Positions 39,963 through 51,092 of a stretch of DNA of 64,000 nucleotides are shown here, piece after piece. The notes below the pieces were generated by a model that saw nothing but the letters and a program-made list of their open reading frames with translations, was not told where the DNA came from and did not search any database. Every line of letters begins with the position of its first letter. The first letter of the stretch is position 1. The DNA lies in NCBI RefSeq assembly GCF_004770145.1, contig NZ_RQFW01000019.1, positions 372,001 to 436,000 of the forward strand, given 5' to 3'. The translations under genes were made by a program, and so were the position numbers. The DNA is from Leptospira bourretii (GTDB lineage: Bacteria; Spirochaetota; Leptospiria; Leptospirales; Leptospiraceae).

Positions 39963-40866
39963 AAAAGATTTAGAAGATTGGATTCATTTTTTTGAATCCT
40001 CTCTACTCATTATAGGGTCTTCCCTTCTAGTTTCTGGAATATTTTTCCTAGTTGCATTCAACTGGAACCTACTAGATCACTTCACAAAACTAGGAATCAT
40101 TTATTTCCTAAATTTTGTATTTTATCTGATTCCTTTTTTTATCCGTAAAAAAGAATTTCTTTATGAAATTGGGCTCACCATTCTATTTTTCCTAACAGGA
40201 TCCGCCTTACTTGTGTTTGGCCAAATTTACCAAATGGGGGCTGATGTTTATGATCTTTTTTTGGGTTGGACAGTTTTTACCTTTCTTTTGGTTCCGATTT
40301 CCCGTTCTGGTGTGGTGGCCGGATTCTGGATGGTCCTACTATCATCCACTGTTTACTTGTATTCAATTCAAGTCACAACAGAAAAAGAAAATCACTTTCT
40401 ATTCGCTTCCGCAGCAGTTTTCTTTGGTTTTCTAGGCACCATACTTGATTGGCAAAACACAGAGTTTTATTCGGAAAAAACAAAATCCTTTTTATCAACC
40501 TTAAGCATATTTTTTGCACTTGGTTTTTTGAATTTAATCCATTGGAACTTATTTAGAATTCATTCCGAATTCACTTCTACTTTAACTTATGGATTTTTCC
40601 AGATTTTTTTCCCTCTCCTTTTTTATGGATTCCTTTATGTGTATTACCGGTGGTTTCGATTTCGGCACTTAAATTTAAGTTTGATTTTACTCTTTGGGTT
40701 AGGCCAAGTCCTTTTGAAATCTGCAGATATATTTGGAATTTGGGCTTATGGTTCTGCGGTTAATTTTTTGCTCTTTGCCCTTTTGATCACCATTTATACC
40801 GTTTGGGCTGTGTTTCACCTAAAACAATTGCGAAAGACAATTGATACCGAAGAGAGAATCTTTTGA
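39940..40866 (+). CDS. DUF2157 membrane protein
   Basis: A 308-residue polytopic membrane protein with about nine to ten hydrophobic segments. The N-terminal LEDWIHFFESSLLIIGSSLL and VAFNWNLLDHFTKLGII fit the DUF2157 family. Start ATG 39940 has AAGAAAG in front and lies inside the end of the signal-peptidase-like gene. DUF2157, DUF4401 and GDYXXLXY genes are a known neighbourhood in several Gram-negatives, function unknown. Confidence 0.8.
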   Translation: MSLLPYGKKDLEDWIHFFESSLLIIGSSLLVSGIFFLVAFNWNLLDHFTKLGIIYFLNFVFYLIPFFIRKKEFLYEIGLTILFFLTGSALLVFGQIYQMGADVYDLFLGWTVFTFLLVPISRSGVVAGFWMVLLSSTVYLYSIQVTTEKENHFLFASAAVFFGFLGTILDWQNTEFYSEKTKSFLSTLSIFFALGFLNLIHWNLFRIHSEFTSTLTYGFFQIFFPLLFYGFLYVYYRWFRFRHLNLSLILLFGLGQVLLKSADIFGIWAYGSAVNFLLFALLITIYTVWAVFHLKQLRKTIDTEERIF

Positions 40867-41801
40867 AATCTTATGTATATATAGAGATTTTGAGTTTTTT
40901 AGGGTCCCTACTTGCTGGTGGTTTTTTCCTACTTTGTTTACTTGTACTTGGATTATTAAATAACTACGAAGTCGATTTGTATTTAGGTTTGTTTCTGATG
41001 ATTTTGGTTTCGGTTGTCTCTTTTGTTTTTAACAATTCAAAACGAGAAACATTAGGCCCAGTTTTATTTTCTTTTTTAAACCAAGGATTTTGTTTATTTC
41101 TTTTTGGAGTACAGAAAACCTTTCAACCAAAAGATACATCTTTTCTTTGGTCGATCCTTTGTTTTCAACTGATTTTCTTTTTCTTTGTATCCAATCCCAT
41201 CCAAAGATTTTTTTCTCCAATCCTTATCTTTGTCTTTGCCAGTGTTTTACTTTTCGAATATCAGTTACTCTATTTTTTCCCACTCCTTACCACTGTTTGT
41301 TTGTGTTTGTTGTTATATTTTAGCCTGCCAAAAAATGCACCCGAACCGTTTCATCACCTTCCCCACTCACTCGGCATTTCCTTACTTTTATTGGTAGGTT
41401 TTTCATTTTTCCCAGAACTAAAAGAAATCCCTTGGGTTTCCAAATCTCAGTCCGTCGTTTTATTGTTAGCGGGAAGTTATTTATTATACAAAGAACTTGT
41501 TCCTAAAATTAGTAATTTTTCCTTTTTACTGTTTTTTATTTTCTATACTTTGATTTTTATCCCAACGATCCAAACACCAGGGATCATCACCTCCTCTTTT
41601 CTTTTCCTTTTGGGATTTGCAAGAGGGTATTCCTTTTTATTCTATCTGGCTTGGGTGACCTTCTTTCTCTTCTATTTTGGATTCTATTACGATTTAGAAA
41701 CCACTCTCTTGGAAAAAGCAAAGCTGATGATAGGCTCTTCTTTGTTATTTTTTGTGGCTTATTTATTTTTAAGATTTTCACCAATGGGAAAAAGAAAATG
41801 A
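40863..41801 (+). CDS. DUF4401-type membrane protein
   Basis: A 312-residue polytopic membrane protein with about ten hydrophobic segments. It starts at TTG 40863, overlapping the DUF2157 stop (TTGA), and ends overlapping the next gene (ATGA). The family is assigned from topology and from the consistent gene order with DUF2157 and GDYXXLXY proteins rather than from a strong motif. Confidence 0.7.
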   Translation: MKSYVYIEILSFLGSLLAGGFFLLCLLVLGLLNNYEVDLYLGLFLMILVSVVSFVFNNSKRETLGPVLFSFLNQGFCLFLFGVQKTFQPKDTSFLWSILCFQLIFFFFVSNPIQRFFSPILIFVFASVLLFEYQLLYFFPLLTTVCLCLLLYFSLPKNAPEPFHHLPHSLGISLLLLVGFSFFPELKEIPWVSKSQSVVLLLAGSYLLYKELVPKISNFSFLLFFIFYTLIFIPTIQTPGIITSSFLFLLGFARGYSFLFYLAWVTFFLFYFGFYYDLETTLLEKAKLMIGSSLLFFVAYLFLRFSPMGKRK

Positions 41802-42310
41802 AACCCAACTGGTTAGTTTTACTCTTCCTGAACTTTTTAGTTTTCACTGGATTTTTTACATACTCTATATGGGAAAAAGAAAAAATTCGAAAAACAGGAA
41901 GGCTTGTCTTTTTACCCTTAGTTCCCAAAGATCCAAGGTCTCTTTTCCAAGGTGATTATATGATCTTAAACTATGACTGGCAGATTTTGGAAACGGAAGA
42001 AAACGCAGATACTCCCAAACGTGGCTGTCTGGTATTTCGAATTCAAAAAGAGGAGTTAGTCCCCATTCGTTTGCAGAAGGACTTTACCAACCTGTCTTTC
42101 GGCGAACATTGTTTAAAGTATTATCGGAGTGCGTTTCAATTGAAGATCGGACCCGAATCGTATTTTTTCCAAGAAGGTGATACTTCTCTCGGTTCGGAAG
42201 CAAAATTTGCGGGCATTCGTTTTTTGGAAACTGAGAACAATGGAGATAAACTCCTAATCGGGTTGTTTGACAAAAACAAACAAAAGTTAGGTTCCAAAAT
42301 AAAGAACTAA
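41798..42310 (+). CDS. GDYXXLXY-domain protein
   Basis: A 170-residue membrane-anchored protein. One N-terminal hydrophobic segment (LVLLFLNFLVFTGFFTYSIW) is followed by the domain-naming motif GDYMILNY at about residues 52-59 (preceded by RSLFQ). Start ATG 41798 overlaps the DUF4401 stop. Function of the domain is unknown; it consistently accompanies DUF4401. Confidence 0.85.
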   Translation: MKPNWLVLLFLNFLVFTGFFTYSIWEKEKIRKTGRLVFLPLVPKDPRSLFQGDYMILNYDWQILETEENADTPKRGCLVFRIQKEELVPIRLQKDFTNLSFGEHCLKYYRSAFQLKIGPESYFFQEGDTSLGSEAKFAGIRFLETENNGDKLLIGLFDKNKQKLGSKIKN

Positions 42311-43609
<1,299 letters not shown>

Positions 43610-43610
43610 G

Positions 43611-44801
43611 ATGAAATTACCTCTTCTTGAAGAACAAAATCTAAAAGGAAAACGAGTCTTTGTTCGTGTGGACTTCAATGTCCCTGTGGAAAACGGAAAA
43701 GCCACGGACAAAACTCGGATCGAAAAAACCCTTCCCACTTTGGAGTTACTCATCTCCAAAGGGGCAAAGATCATTCTGGGAAGTCACTTAGGTCGCCCGA
43801 AAGGTGGCCCTGAGGCAAAGTACTCCATGAAACCTGTGTTTGATGTGCTTACTACACTCGTCAAAACCAAAGTCAGTTTTTCTGACTCTGTGATTGGCGC
43901 AAACGTGGTCAAAATGTCGAATGAACTTGGGGAAGGCGAAATCCTCCTTTTAGAAAACCTTCGTTTCCATAAGGAAGAAGAGGAAAATGAGGCTGGTTTC
44001 TGTAAGGAACTGGCCAAATTAGCGGATGTCTATGTCAACGATGCTTTTGGAACCGCACACCGTGCGCATGCCTCCACAGAAGGTGTGGCCCACTTGCTCC
44101 CGGCGTTTGCAGGACTTTTGATGCGTAAAGAAATTGAAGTCTTAAGTGGCCTTCTTGCCAAACCAGAACGTCCTTTTGTGGCGATTGTGGGTGGATCCAA
44201 GGTGAGTTCTAAATTTGCTATTTTAAAGAACCTTCTCGAAAAGGTAGACCACCTCCTCATCGGTGGGGGGATGGCTTATACCTTCCTCAAATCCAGAGCC
44301 GTTCCTGTGGGTAAGTCCCTTGTGGAACCAGACTTTGAGTCCCAAGCCTTCCAACTGATTGACAGAGCCGGAATCCAAGGGGTAGACCTCCAAATTCCGG
44401 TAGACCATATCATTGCCGATCATTTTGATCCCAATGCCAAAACCAAGTCTGTTGATAAAATGGGAATTTTGGATGGATGGATGGGAATGGACATTGGTCC
44501 AAAAACCATCGATAATTACATCAAAGCCATCAAAGAAGCCAAAACCATTCTTTGGAATGGACCGATGGGTGTGTTTGAGATGGACAAATTCTCAAAAGGA
44601 ACCATTGAGATTGCCAAAGCCATTAGTAAATCCAAAGCCAAAACCGTTGTCGGCGGAGGTGATTCCATCGCTGCCGTGAACAAAGCGGGTGTGGCAGACA
44701 AAATCACTCATATTTCCACTGGTGGTGGTGCTTCCTTAGAATTTTTAGAAGGACGCACACTCCCTGGTGTGGAATGTTTACTCCCTAAGGAAGGAAAATA
44801 A
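43611..44801 (+). CDS. pgk: Phosphoglycerate kinase
   Basis: A 396-residue kinase producing ATP from 1,3-bisphosphoglycerate. Signatures visible are RVDFNVP (N-terminal), [10 protein letters not shown] (substrate arm), [19 protein letters not shown] and WNGPMGVFE, plus the C-terminal GGGDSIAAV nucleotide loop. Length is normal. The start directly follows the gap stop (TAAGATG). Confidence 0.98.
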   Translation: MKLPLLEEQNLKGKRVFVRVDFNVPVENGKATDKTRIEKTLPTLELLISKGAKIILGSHLGRPKGGPEAKYSMKPVFDVLTTLVKTKVSFSDSVIGANVVKMSNELGEGEILLLENLRFHKEEEENEAGFCKELAKLADVYVNDAFGTAHRAHASTEGVAHLLPAFAGLLMRKEIEVLSGLLAKPERPFVAIVGGSKVSSKFAILKNLLEKVDHLLIGGGMAYTFLKSRAVPVGKSLVEPDFESQAFQLIDRAGIQGVDLQIPVDHIIADHFDPNAKTKSVDKMGILDGWMGMDIGPKTIDNYIKAIKEAKTILWNGPMGVFEMDKFSKGTIEIAKAISKSKAKTVVGGGDSIAAVNKAGVADKITHISTGGGASLEFLEGRTLPGVECLLPKEGK

Positions 44802-44802
44802 G

Positions 44803-45552
44803 ATGAGAAAGAAGATCATTGCAGGAAACTGGAAAATGAATTTAACCTTGGCGGAAGCTTCGGCCATCACCAAAGGTTTGGTTTCCGCAACTAACTCCTC
44901 TTCCTACGAAGTCATGGTTTTCCCAAGTGCTTTGCATTTGGAAACTGTATCTTCCCTAACCAAAGGATCGAAACTGATTGTAGGTGCACAGAATGCTTAC
45001 CAATCAGGACTCACCGCGATGACAGGAGAAATTTCCCCTACCCAACTGAAAGAAATCGGAATCCAGACGGTACTTGTGGGTCACTCCGAAAGACGCCAAT
45101 TCCTCGGAGAAACTTCCGAGTTTGACAACCAGAAGATATTATTCTTTTTAAAAGCAGGTCTCCGTGTTGTTTATTGTGTTGGAGAAACCTGGGCGGAAAG
45201 AGAAAAAGGAAACACCTTCTCTGTGTTAGAAGACCAAATTAAAAAAGGTCTGAAAGACATTACCAGTGACCTCTTCTCTAAACTGGTGATCGCTTATGAA
45301 CCGGTTTGGGCGATTGGAACAGGAAAGGTAGCCACTCCTGTAGAAGCAGAAGAAGCACATGCCTTTATCCGCAAAGAGATTGGGAATTTGTTCGTAGGAG
45401 CGGGTTCAATCGCTGAGAACATTCAAATTCTTTATGGTGGTTCCGTAAAACCGGACAATATCAAAGAACTTCTCGCCAAACCAAATATTGACGGTGGCCT
45501 CGTGGGAGGAGCCAGTCAAAAATTAGATTCATTTTTAGGACTTTTAAAATAA
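44803..45552 (+). CDS. tpiA: Triosephosphate isomerase
   Basis: A 249-residue TIM-barrel enzyme interconverting dihydroxyacetone phosphate and glyceraldehyde-3-phosphate. It shows AGNWKMN at the start (catalytic Lys), VGHSERR (catalytic His), AYEPVWAIGTGK (catalytic Glu) and a phosphate-binding LYGGSVKPDN. ATG 44803 follows the pgk stop by one base; an in-frame extension to 44767 would only overlap pgk. Confidence 0.98.
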   Translation: MRKKIIAGNWKMNLTLAEASAITKGLVSATNSSSYEVMVFPSALHLETVSSLTKGSKLIVGAQNAYQSGLTAMTGEISPTQLKEIGIQTVLVGHSERRQFLGETSEFDNQKILFFLKAGLRVVYCVGETWAEREKGNTFSVLEDQIKKGLKDITSDLFSKLVIAYEPVWAIGTGKVATPVEAEEAHAFIRKEIGNLFVGAGSIAENIQILYGGSVKPDNIKELLAKPNIDGGLVGGASQKLDSFLGLLK

Positions 45553-45561
45553 GGAAACATT

Positions 45562-45894
45562 ATGGGATTTTTTGCAGGAACCATCCTCACACTTTTTATT
45601 CTACTTTCACTCTTTCTCATCCTTCTTGTGATGATCCAAACAGGAAAAGGCGGAAGCGCTGGAATGCTTGGCGGATCTACAGCGAGCCAATCTGTCTTTG
45701 GGGCATCCACTGCTGATGTAATGACAAAAACAACAAGAGTGGCAGCCATTCTATTCATCGTTCTTTCTTTGGCCCTATCTTTTGTTTTTGCAAAAAAAGA
45801 CGAAGTGTTGGTTCCCGATGTAGAACCAAGTTTAGAAGCTCCGGTAGAAACTGATGGAACACCTTCCGAAGTACCGGCTCCTACTACTCCTTAG
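45562..45894 (+). CDS. secG: Preprotein translocase subunit SecG
   Basis: A 110-residue inner-membrane protein with two hydrophobic helices (residues ~3-25 and ~55-75) separated by the conserved glycine-rich loop [16 protein letters not shown]. It is the accessory subunit of the SecYEG channel. Acidic, Pro-rich C-terminal tail. Following tpiA by 9 bases is a common bacterial arrangement. The next gene starts inside its last 41 bases. Confidence 0.95.
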   Translation: MGFFAGTILTLFILLSLFLILLVMIQTGKGGSAGMLGGSTASQSVFGASTADVMTKTTRVAAILFIVLSLALSFVFAKKDEVLVPDVEPSLEAPVETDGTPSEVPAPTTP

Positions 45895-46522
45895 TTTTTT
45901 CTCACTGAATGTCAGCCTTTTTGCAGAGTCTGACATTTCTGAAAAAGAAAATCGTTTAGACAAGGAAATCCTTAGCCTTTACCGAGAAATCGCTAAAGCT
46001 AGGGAGTTGTTGTCTTACGAAAAACTCACATCACTTCCAGCAAATACAACCATTAGTTTTATTGGAACTTATCCCAACAGAACAGGGCTACGCATTCGAA
46101 AATACAAAGTTGACCCAGACCCCCAAAACAAAAATCGAATCAAACATTCGGAAGAAAAATCGATCCTCCTAGAATTCAATGGATCTGTTCTCTCAAAAGT
46201 GGAAGTACAAGTAGTCACAGAAGACACCGAAATTGAACAAAAAACAAAAACAAAAATAACTGATACCTCACCTCTTGACACTTCCTTAAACGATATGGTG
46301 ATTAGTTTTTCTGGCCTGGATGGAACCGACAGTTTCCCACTTTCTTCCCTTCGTAATGATGATATCAAACAAGAAAGAAACGATTTCAAAAAAGATTTTT
46401 ATATCAAATTCCTTTTGGATTTTCATAGCCAATTGGCATCCATATCCGCCTTACAAAAAACAGGTGGAAATAAAAACCAAAAGTCAATGTTCAAACAACT
46501 AAATCAGTCTTTAGGGTATTAG
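45854..46522 (+). CDS. Hypothetical secreted protein
   Basis: A 222-residue protein with a signal peptide ([18 protein letters not shown], cleavage about residue 24). A charged helical segment and a beta-rich middle follow. No recognised family. Start ATG 45854 lies within secG, in another frame; 2 bases separate its stop from the following kinase gene, so it belongs to the same transcript and may belong with the two-component pair. Confidence 0.7.
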   Translation: MEHLPKYRLLLLLSFFSLNVSLFAESDISEKENRLDKEILSLYREIAKARELLSYEKLTSLPANTTISFIGTYPNRTGLRIRKYKVDPDPQNKNRIKHSEEKSILLEFNGSVLSKVEVQVVTEDTEIEQKTKTKITDTSPLDTSLNDMVISFSGLDGTDSFPLSSLRNDDIKQERNDFKKDFYIKFLLDFHSQLASISALQKTGGNKNQKSMFKQLNQSLGY

Positions 46523-46524
46523 TT

Positions 46525-47670
46525 TTGCCTGAAAATTCACAAAACAAAGATACATCCTCAGTTGAAAAAGTTGCGGAAAAAGCACGCGAACTTGAAGCGA
46601 TTTATGATGTAGTACAAGATCCTCTGGTGCTAATCGATTCCGATTTCCAAATCCAAAGAGCCAATCTTGCGACCATCCTCTTTGCCAAAAACAACAAATA
46701 CGATGAACTACTTGATCGTAAATGTTACGAAGTTTTGTACCAAAGAACAGACATTTGTCCTTATTGCCCAAAAATCAATGTAAAGTCAAAAGAAAAAAAT
46801 CAGACCTACTCGACTCCCATCACTCGTGAGATTTTTTTTCGTTCGGAAGATAAAAAACAAACTCTGCTTTTGGAATTTTACCCCTACCCCAAACAAGAAG
46901 ATCTTTTTTGGATGGTTGAAAAAATTTCAGATGTGACCAAACAAAGAGACAAAGAAGAAGAGTCGTTTCGGATGCGTAACCTTGCTTCTCTTGGAATTTT
47001 GATTTCTGGAATCGCTCACGAGTTAAACAACCCACTAACAGGAATTAGTCTTACTCTCCAAAACTTAAAAGCAAATTGGCAAAACCAACCACCAGAACAA
47101 ATTGAAAAACGTTTAGATATGATTAAAAACGATGTATCCCGGGCTGCCATCATTGTTTCCGATATCATTTCTTTTGCGAAAACGGATAAAGTAAAAGTCA
47201 CACTGGGAGATATTGTCGAAACCATCAACCGTGCCAAAGATACAGTGATTCGTTTGTATCCCCATTTAAGTAAAAACATTGTTTGGCGAATCTCTTGCGA
47301 CCATGACTATCAGTTTCCATTCCATCCAGGAAAAATGGAACGTTTGTTTATGAATTTATTTAGGAACTCACTCCAAGCCTTTGACTATCGACCAGGCGAA
47401 ATCTCAATAGAAATCAGAAAAACAAAAAACTGGTTACATATCATAGTGGAAGATAACGCAGGAGGAATCCCGGATTCAATCATCCAAAAAATATTTGATC
47501 CATTTTTTACTAGCAATAAATCGGGAACGGGAACGGGACTTGGTTTATCAATTTGTCACTCCATAGTCAAAGAACATGACGGGAATATATCCGTAAAATC
47601 TAGTGAACAAAAAACACGTTTTACGATTTCCTTCCCTCTCACAAACGATATCACGGAGCAAAATCCATGA
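46525..47670 (+). CDS. PAS-domain sensor histidine kinase (NtrB-like)
   Basis: A 381-residue cytoplasmic kinase starting at TTG 46525. One PAS domain (~20-140) contains ICPYCPK, a C-x-x-C that could bind metal or a cofactor or sense redox state. HisKA shows [12 protein letters not shown] with His165. The ATPase domain has an N-box [10 protein letters not shown]1 [10 protein letters not shown] and G2 [10 protein letters not shown]. Stop and start with the following regulator overlap by 4 bases (ATGA), so the two are a cognate pair. Confidence 0.93.
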   Translation: MPENSQNKDTSSVEKVAEKARELEAIYDVVQDPLVLIDSDFQIQRANLATILFAKNNKYDELLDRKCYEVLYQRTDICPYCPKINVKSKEKNQTYSTPITREIFFRSEDKKQTLLLEFYPYPKQEDLFWMVEKISDVTKQRDKEEESFRMRNLASLGILISGIAHELNNPLTGISLTLQNLKANWQNQPPEQIEKRLDMIKNDVSRAAIIVSDIISFAKTDKVKVTLGDIVETINRAKDTVIRLYPHLSKNIVWRISCDHDYQFPFHPGKMERLFMNLFRNSLQAFDYRPGEISIEIRKTKNWLHIIVEDNAGGIPDSIIQKIFDPFFTSNKSGTGTGLGLSICHSIVKEHDGNISVKSSEQKTRFTISFPLTNDITEQNP

Positions 47671-48695
47671 AACAATCCATTTTAATTGTGGAAGACATCC
47701 ATTCCATTCGAGAAGCCATTATGGATTTACTTAGCACCAAATTTAATGTTTTTGGTGCGGAACATTTTGAAGAAGCTGTTTGGTATTTAACAAACGAAAA
47801 AATAGATTTAACCATTACGGATATCCGTCTCCCAGGAAAGTCTGGAATTGATTTAGTGAAACTCATCCAAAAAGAATTTCCGCATATATTGTATGCGCTT
47901 ATGACAGCATACAATATTAATGAATATATTAAATTTGCCAAAGACCTTCATATCTGGAACATCATCCCAAAATATAGTTTTTTAGACATCCACCTAATCG
48001 AAGTAATGGTAAAAAAACTTCTTTCAAACGACATCTTTGGAATTGAAAAGTATTTCACGGGAGACTTTAAAGTTTATAGCCAAAACATAAACAATGAATT
48101 CGAAGAAGCCCCAAACAACGGAATCATTTACAAACAAATCAAATCGGATCAAGACCGCTCCATTCTTTGCGGAAAAATCTCCAAAAACTTAATCCAATTG
48201 GGAGCTCCAAAAGCCATTCAACAAGTGCTAGAGGAACTCACTTCCAATGCAATGATCAGAGCACCACGGACACATGAAGGGGAATACAAATACCAATTTG
48301 AAATCCCAAGCCATGATATGGTTGTCCCCCTTGACAATATCCAACTGATGCCAGATGATTATTTTTTAATTGGTTATGGTGCAACGGAAAGCACCATTTT
48401 TATTGTGGTTCGTGATCAATTTGGATCACTAAAAAAAGAAGAAATTCTGCACAGACTTGATCGCCATATTAGCATTGATGAATCCACAGGGTTTCCAAAA
48501 GGGCTGGAAGATAGTCACGGTCGGGGACTTTATATTTGCAGAGAAATATCCGACCAACTTATCTTTAATATTGAACCCGGTGTCTGTACAGAAACCATTG
48601 CGATGATCAATAGAGAAGGAAGGACAGGATTCAAATCTCTTTCCATCTACGAAGTGGATCCATCCAAAAAAACAAATTTGGATTCAGAATCTTAA
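47667..48695 (+). CDS. Response regulator fused to GHKL/RsbW-like ATPase domain
   Basis: A 342-residue protein. Residues 1-~120 are a receiver domain (acidic pocket EDI at 9-11; phosphoacceptor Asp52 in TITDIRLPG). After a linker, ~150-330 resemble a GHKL ATPase of the anti-sigma/RsbW type: N-box EELTSNAM at ~189-196 and a G-box [11 protein letters not shown] at ~283-293. No DNA-binding or H-box region is present. Output is probably protein phosphorylation or binding. It overlaps the kinase gene by 4 bases. Confidence 0.85.
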   Translation: MKQSILIVEDIHSIREAIMDLLSTKFNVFGAEHFEEAVWYLTNEKIDLTITDIRLPGKSGIDLVKLIQKEFPHILYALMTAYNINEYIKFAKDLHIWNIIPKYSFLDIHLIEVMVKKLLSNDIFGIEKYFTGDFKVYSQNINNEFEEAPNNGIIYKQIKSDQDRSILCGKISKNLIQLGAPKAIQQVLEELTSNAMIRAPRTHEGEYKYQFEIPSHDMVVPLDNIQLMPDDYFLIGYGATESTIFIVVRDQFGSLKKEEILHRLDRHISIDESTGFPKGLEDSHGRGLYICREISDQLIFNIEPGVCTETIAMINREGRTGFKSLSIYEVDPSKKTNLDSES

Positions 48696-48757
48696 TCGAA
48701 TTGTTTTGAAATCACCAAAACTTTTGAAACGAATACTTAAAATCTGAAGATTCAATC

Positions 48758-49825
48758 CTAAAAGATTTGGAATTGCATCAAATCCGATTTCGATTGCAGA
48801 TAAAAAGTAGAGTTTGTTTTTCCCGGAAAAAACCTTATCGGCAATTCAGTCGGTGGCATCTTTTTGGATCGGATCAAGTTTCCCTTAGTATTGTAAAATT
48901 GGATTTCGGATTCGGATAATGCCATATAAACAGAATCAGTGGCAAAAATAGATTGGTACACTCCACCTGACTTTGTTTTGGTCTTTTCCCAAACCAATTC
49001 ACCATCTCTATAAAAAGACAAACTATCAGGAAAGTTAAAAACAATCGATCCGTCGTTACCTATCGCAAAATAGAGTTTATGAGGATAAAACTTAGAAAGA
49101 GGAAACTCATCCACTGTGTCTCCAACTTCATCCAAAACTTCCACAAAATCTTTATCTAACAAAGAATAATGGATGGCTGTAAATTTTCCATTAGGAGAAA
49201 GCGCCACCGATTTAAAAAAAGAATCTTTTTTCTCCTTTGAAAGTTCTTTTTCAAACAGAGTATTTCCTTTTTCATCTAAACGATAAATTTCCCCACCTGA
49301 AAATAAAACAATCACACCTTTGTTTTTAGAATCAAATTGATAGTCAGTTAGGAACCTTCCGTTTAACTCTGATTTACCGACTCGGTTTCCACTTTCATCC
49401 ATAAGGAAAACTGTATTGTTATCTCCCGACAAATACAAAACGGGAGATGCGAAGTATCCACTCCTGGGATAAGAATTAATTGGCTTTTTCCAAAAGAGTT
49501 CCCCTGAATCAGAGAAAAAGTTTACCTCATCTCCAATTTTTTCATATAACAGATAACCATTTGATAACAATGGGAAGTCGACCAAATACTTTGGATCCAT
49601 TTCAGGAAATTTACCTGTTTTAAATGAATAATACCTTCCTCCAGTTTTATATCCATTGATTGTTTTGAATGGATCTTCTCCTATTTTTGGGGAAGTGGTA
49701 CCAAATCTACCTTCACTATTCCAAACCCAAGTCTCTCGAATGTTAGGGACTAAATTTAAATCCACGTCCCAACTAAAAAAGAATAAAAGAAAAAAACCAA
49801 TTGAATAAACAATCGTCTGCCACAT
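48758..49825 (-). CDS. Membrane-anchored beta-propeller-like hypothetical protein
   Basis: A 355-residue protein with an N-terminal hydrophobic anchor (IVYSIGFFLLFFFSW). Repeating beta-strand units follow, such as NFFSDSGELFWKK, FLMDESGNRVGKSE, YRLDEKGNTLFEKE and QFYNTKGNLIRSKK, typical of PQQ/WD-like propellers. Function unknown. Start ATG 49825 lies one base after the cinA stop; a longer frame to 49945 would overlap cinA and is not needed. Confidence 0.75.
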   Translation of the reverse strand: MWQTIVYSIGFFLLFFFSWDVDLNLVPNIRETWVWNSEGRFGTTSPKIGEDPFKTINGYKTGGRYYSFKTGKFPEMDPKYLVDFPLLSNGYLLYEKIGDEVNFFSDSGELFWKKPINSYPRSGYFASPVLYLSGDNNTVFLMDESGNRVGKSELNGRFLTDYQFDSKNKGVIVLFSGGEIYRLDEKGNTLFEKELSKEKKDSFFKSVALSPNGKFTAIHYSLLDKDFVEVLDEVGDTVDEFPLSKFYPHKLYFAIGNDGSIVFNFPDSLSFYRDGELVWEKTKTKSGGVYQSIFATDSVYMALSESEIQFYNTKGNLIRSKKMPPTELPIRFFPGKTNSTFYLQSKSDLMQFQIF

Positions 49826-49826
49826 G

Positions 49827-51083
49827 TTATATGTTCCTTTGTTTGAGAGACTGGTATAATAAAAATAGAGCTGTGTTACTTGCGTTTTCTCGAACCCCTT
49901 CCCTATTTCCAGGAAAGATATAGGAATGAGTTTGAACCGAACCATCTGGTGTTTTTAATCCAATCCATACTGTTCCCACAGGTTTTGCATCGGTTCCACC
50001 ATCGGGTCCTGCGATACCGGTAATGGAGATACAATAGTCTGCTTTCGTTTTTTCAAAGATTCCGTTCACCATAGAACTGGCAGTTTCCATACTGACCGCT
50101 CCAAACTGGTTCAAAATTTCATGGGAAACACCAAGTTGGGATTCTTTCATCTCATTGGAGTAAGTCAAAAATCCACCCACAAAATAAGAACTGGAACCTG
50201 GCTGATCGGTCAATTTTTTACCAAGGAGCCCGCCTGTACAACTCTCTCCCACGGCGATTGTCAGCTGGTTGGCAATGAGTTCTTCATGAACATAGGAAAA
50301 AACATCGTCTGAAATGATTTTAGGATATTGTTTTTCTAACTCACTCACAATTCTTTCTAATTTTTCGGAATCATTCGACTGGAAGATACATTTGATATAC
50401 CCTCTATTGGCGGTAACTCCCCATTCCACACCTGAAAACAAATTTTCTCTGTTCTTTTCTACAAAATCTTTTTGGTAGAGGGATTCACCAATGTTCCACA
50501 ACCATTTTGTTTTTTGGACTAAATTCTCTCGAGGGTATAATCTTTTTAGTTCCGGTGTAAACCTTCTTGTAAACATTTCCTTCATTTCAGAAGGAACCCC
50601 AGGCATACATACTAAGTAAGAATCTGCACCAATGGGTTCAACAAACCCGACGGCAATTCCAACATTATTGTCTAAAATTTTACAATCTTCAGGAACATGA
50701 GTTTGGCGAAGAACGGTAGGAAGGATATCGCTATATTGTTTTCCTCTAGATTCATATACACGCGTTAAACGAATCTTTGCTTTTTCCACTGAATATGTTT
50801 TTTTTCCACTTAACTTCAAAACAGTTTCTAAAGTATAATCATCTTCTGTTGGTCCAAGTCCCCCTGTCATTAAAGCAAGTACTGGTTTTGTTTTACTTAG
50901 TTCTTTTAAGTTTTGCAGTTCCGATAAAATGAGTTCTGGGTCATCTGGTAGTGCGATAAACTTTTTTACTTTCCAACCCAGTTCAAATAACTGGTTTGCC
51001 ATCCAACCAGAATTTGTATCTAAACTTCTGCCGGCAGTAATCTCAGATCCCGTTGCAATAATGACAATATAGGGTGATTCCAT
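49827..51083 (-). CDS. cinA: CinA-family protein (NMN amidohydrolase)
   Basis: A 418-residue two-domain protein. The N-terminal MoCF-like domain shows ATGSEITAGRSLDTNSGWM and MTGGLGPTEDD (ADP-ribose/nucleotide site). The C-terminal PncC-type domain (~255-418) has GESCTGGLL and ITGIAGPDGGT, expected to deamidate nicotinamide mononucleotide for NAD recycling. It follows argS by 9 bases. Competence linkage is not supported here by neighbours. Confidence 0.94.
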   Translation of the reverse strand: MESPYIVIIATGSEITAGRSLDTNSGWMANQLFELGWKVKKFIALPDDPELILSELQNLKELSKTKPVLALMTGGLGPTEDDYTLETVLKLSGKKTYSVEKAKIRLTRVYESRGKQYSDILPTVLRQTHVPEDCKILDNNVGIAVGFVEPIGADSYLVCMPGVPSEMKEMFTRRFTPELKRLYPRENLVQKTKWLWNIGESLYQKDFVEKNRENLFSGVEWGVTANRGYIKCIFQSNDSEKLERIVSELEKQYPKIISDDVFSYVHEELIANQLTIAVGESCTGGLLGKKLTDQPGSSSYFVGGFLTYSNEMKESQLGVSHEILNQFGAVSMETASSMVNGIFEKTKADYCISITGIAGPDGGTDAKPVGTVWIGLKTPDGSVQTHSYIFPGNREGVRENASNTALFLLYQSLKQRNI

Positions 51084-51092
51084 CTTTTGTTA

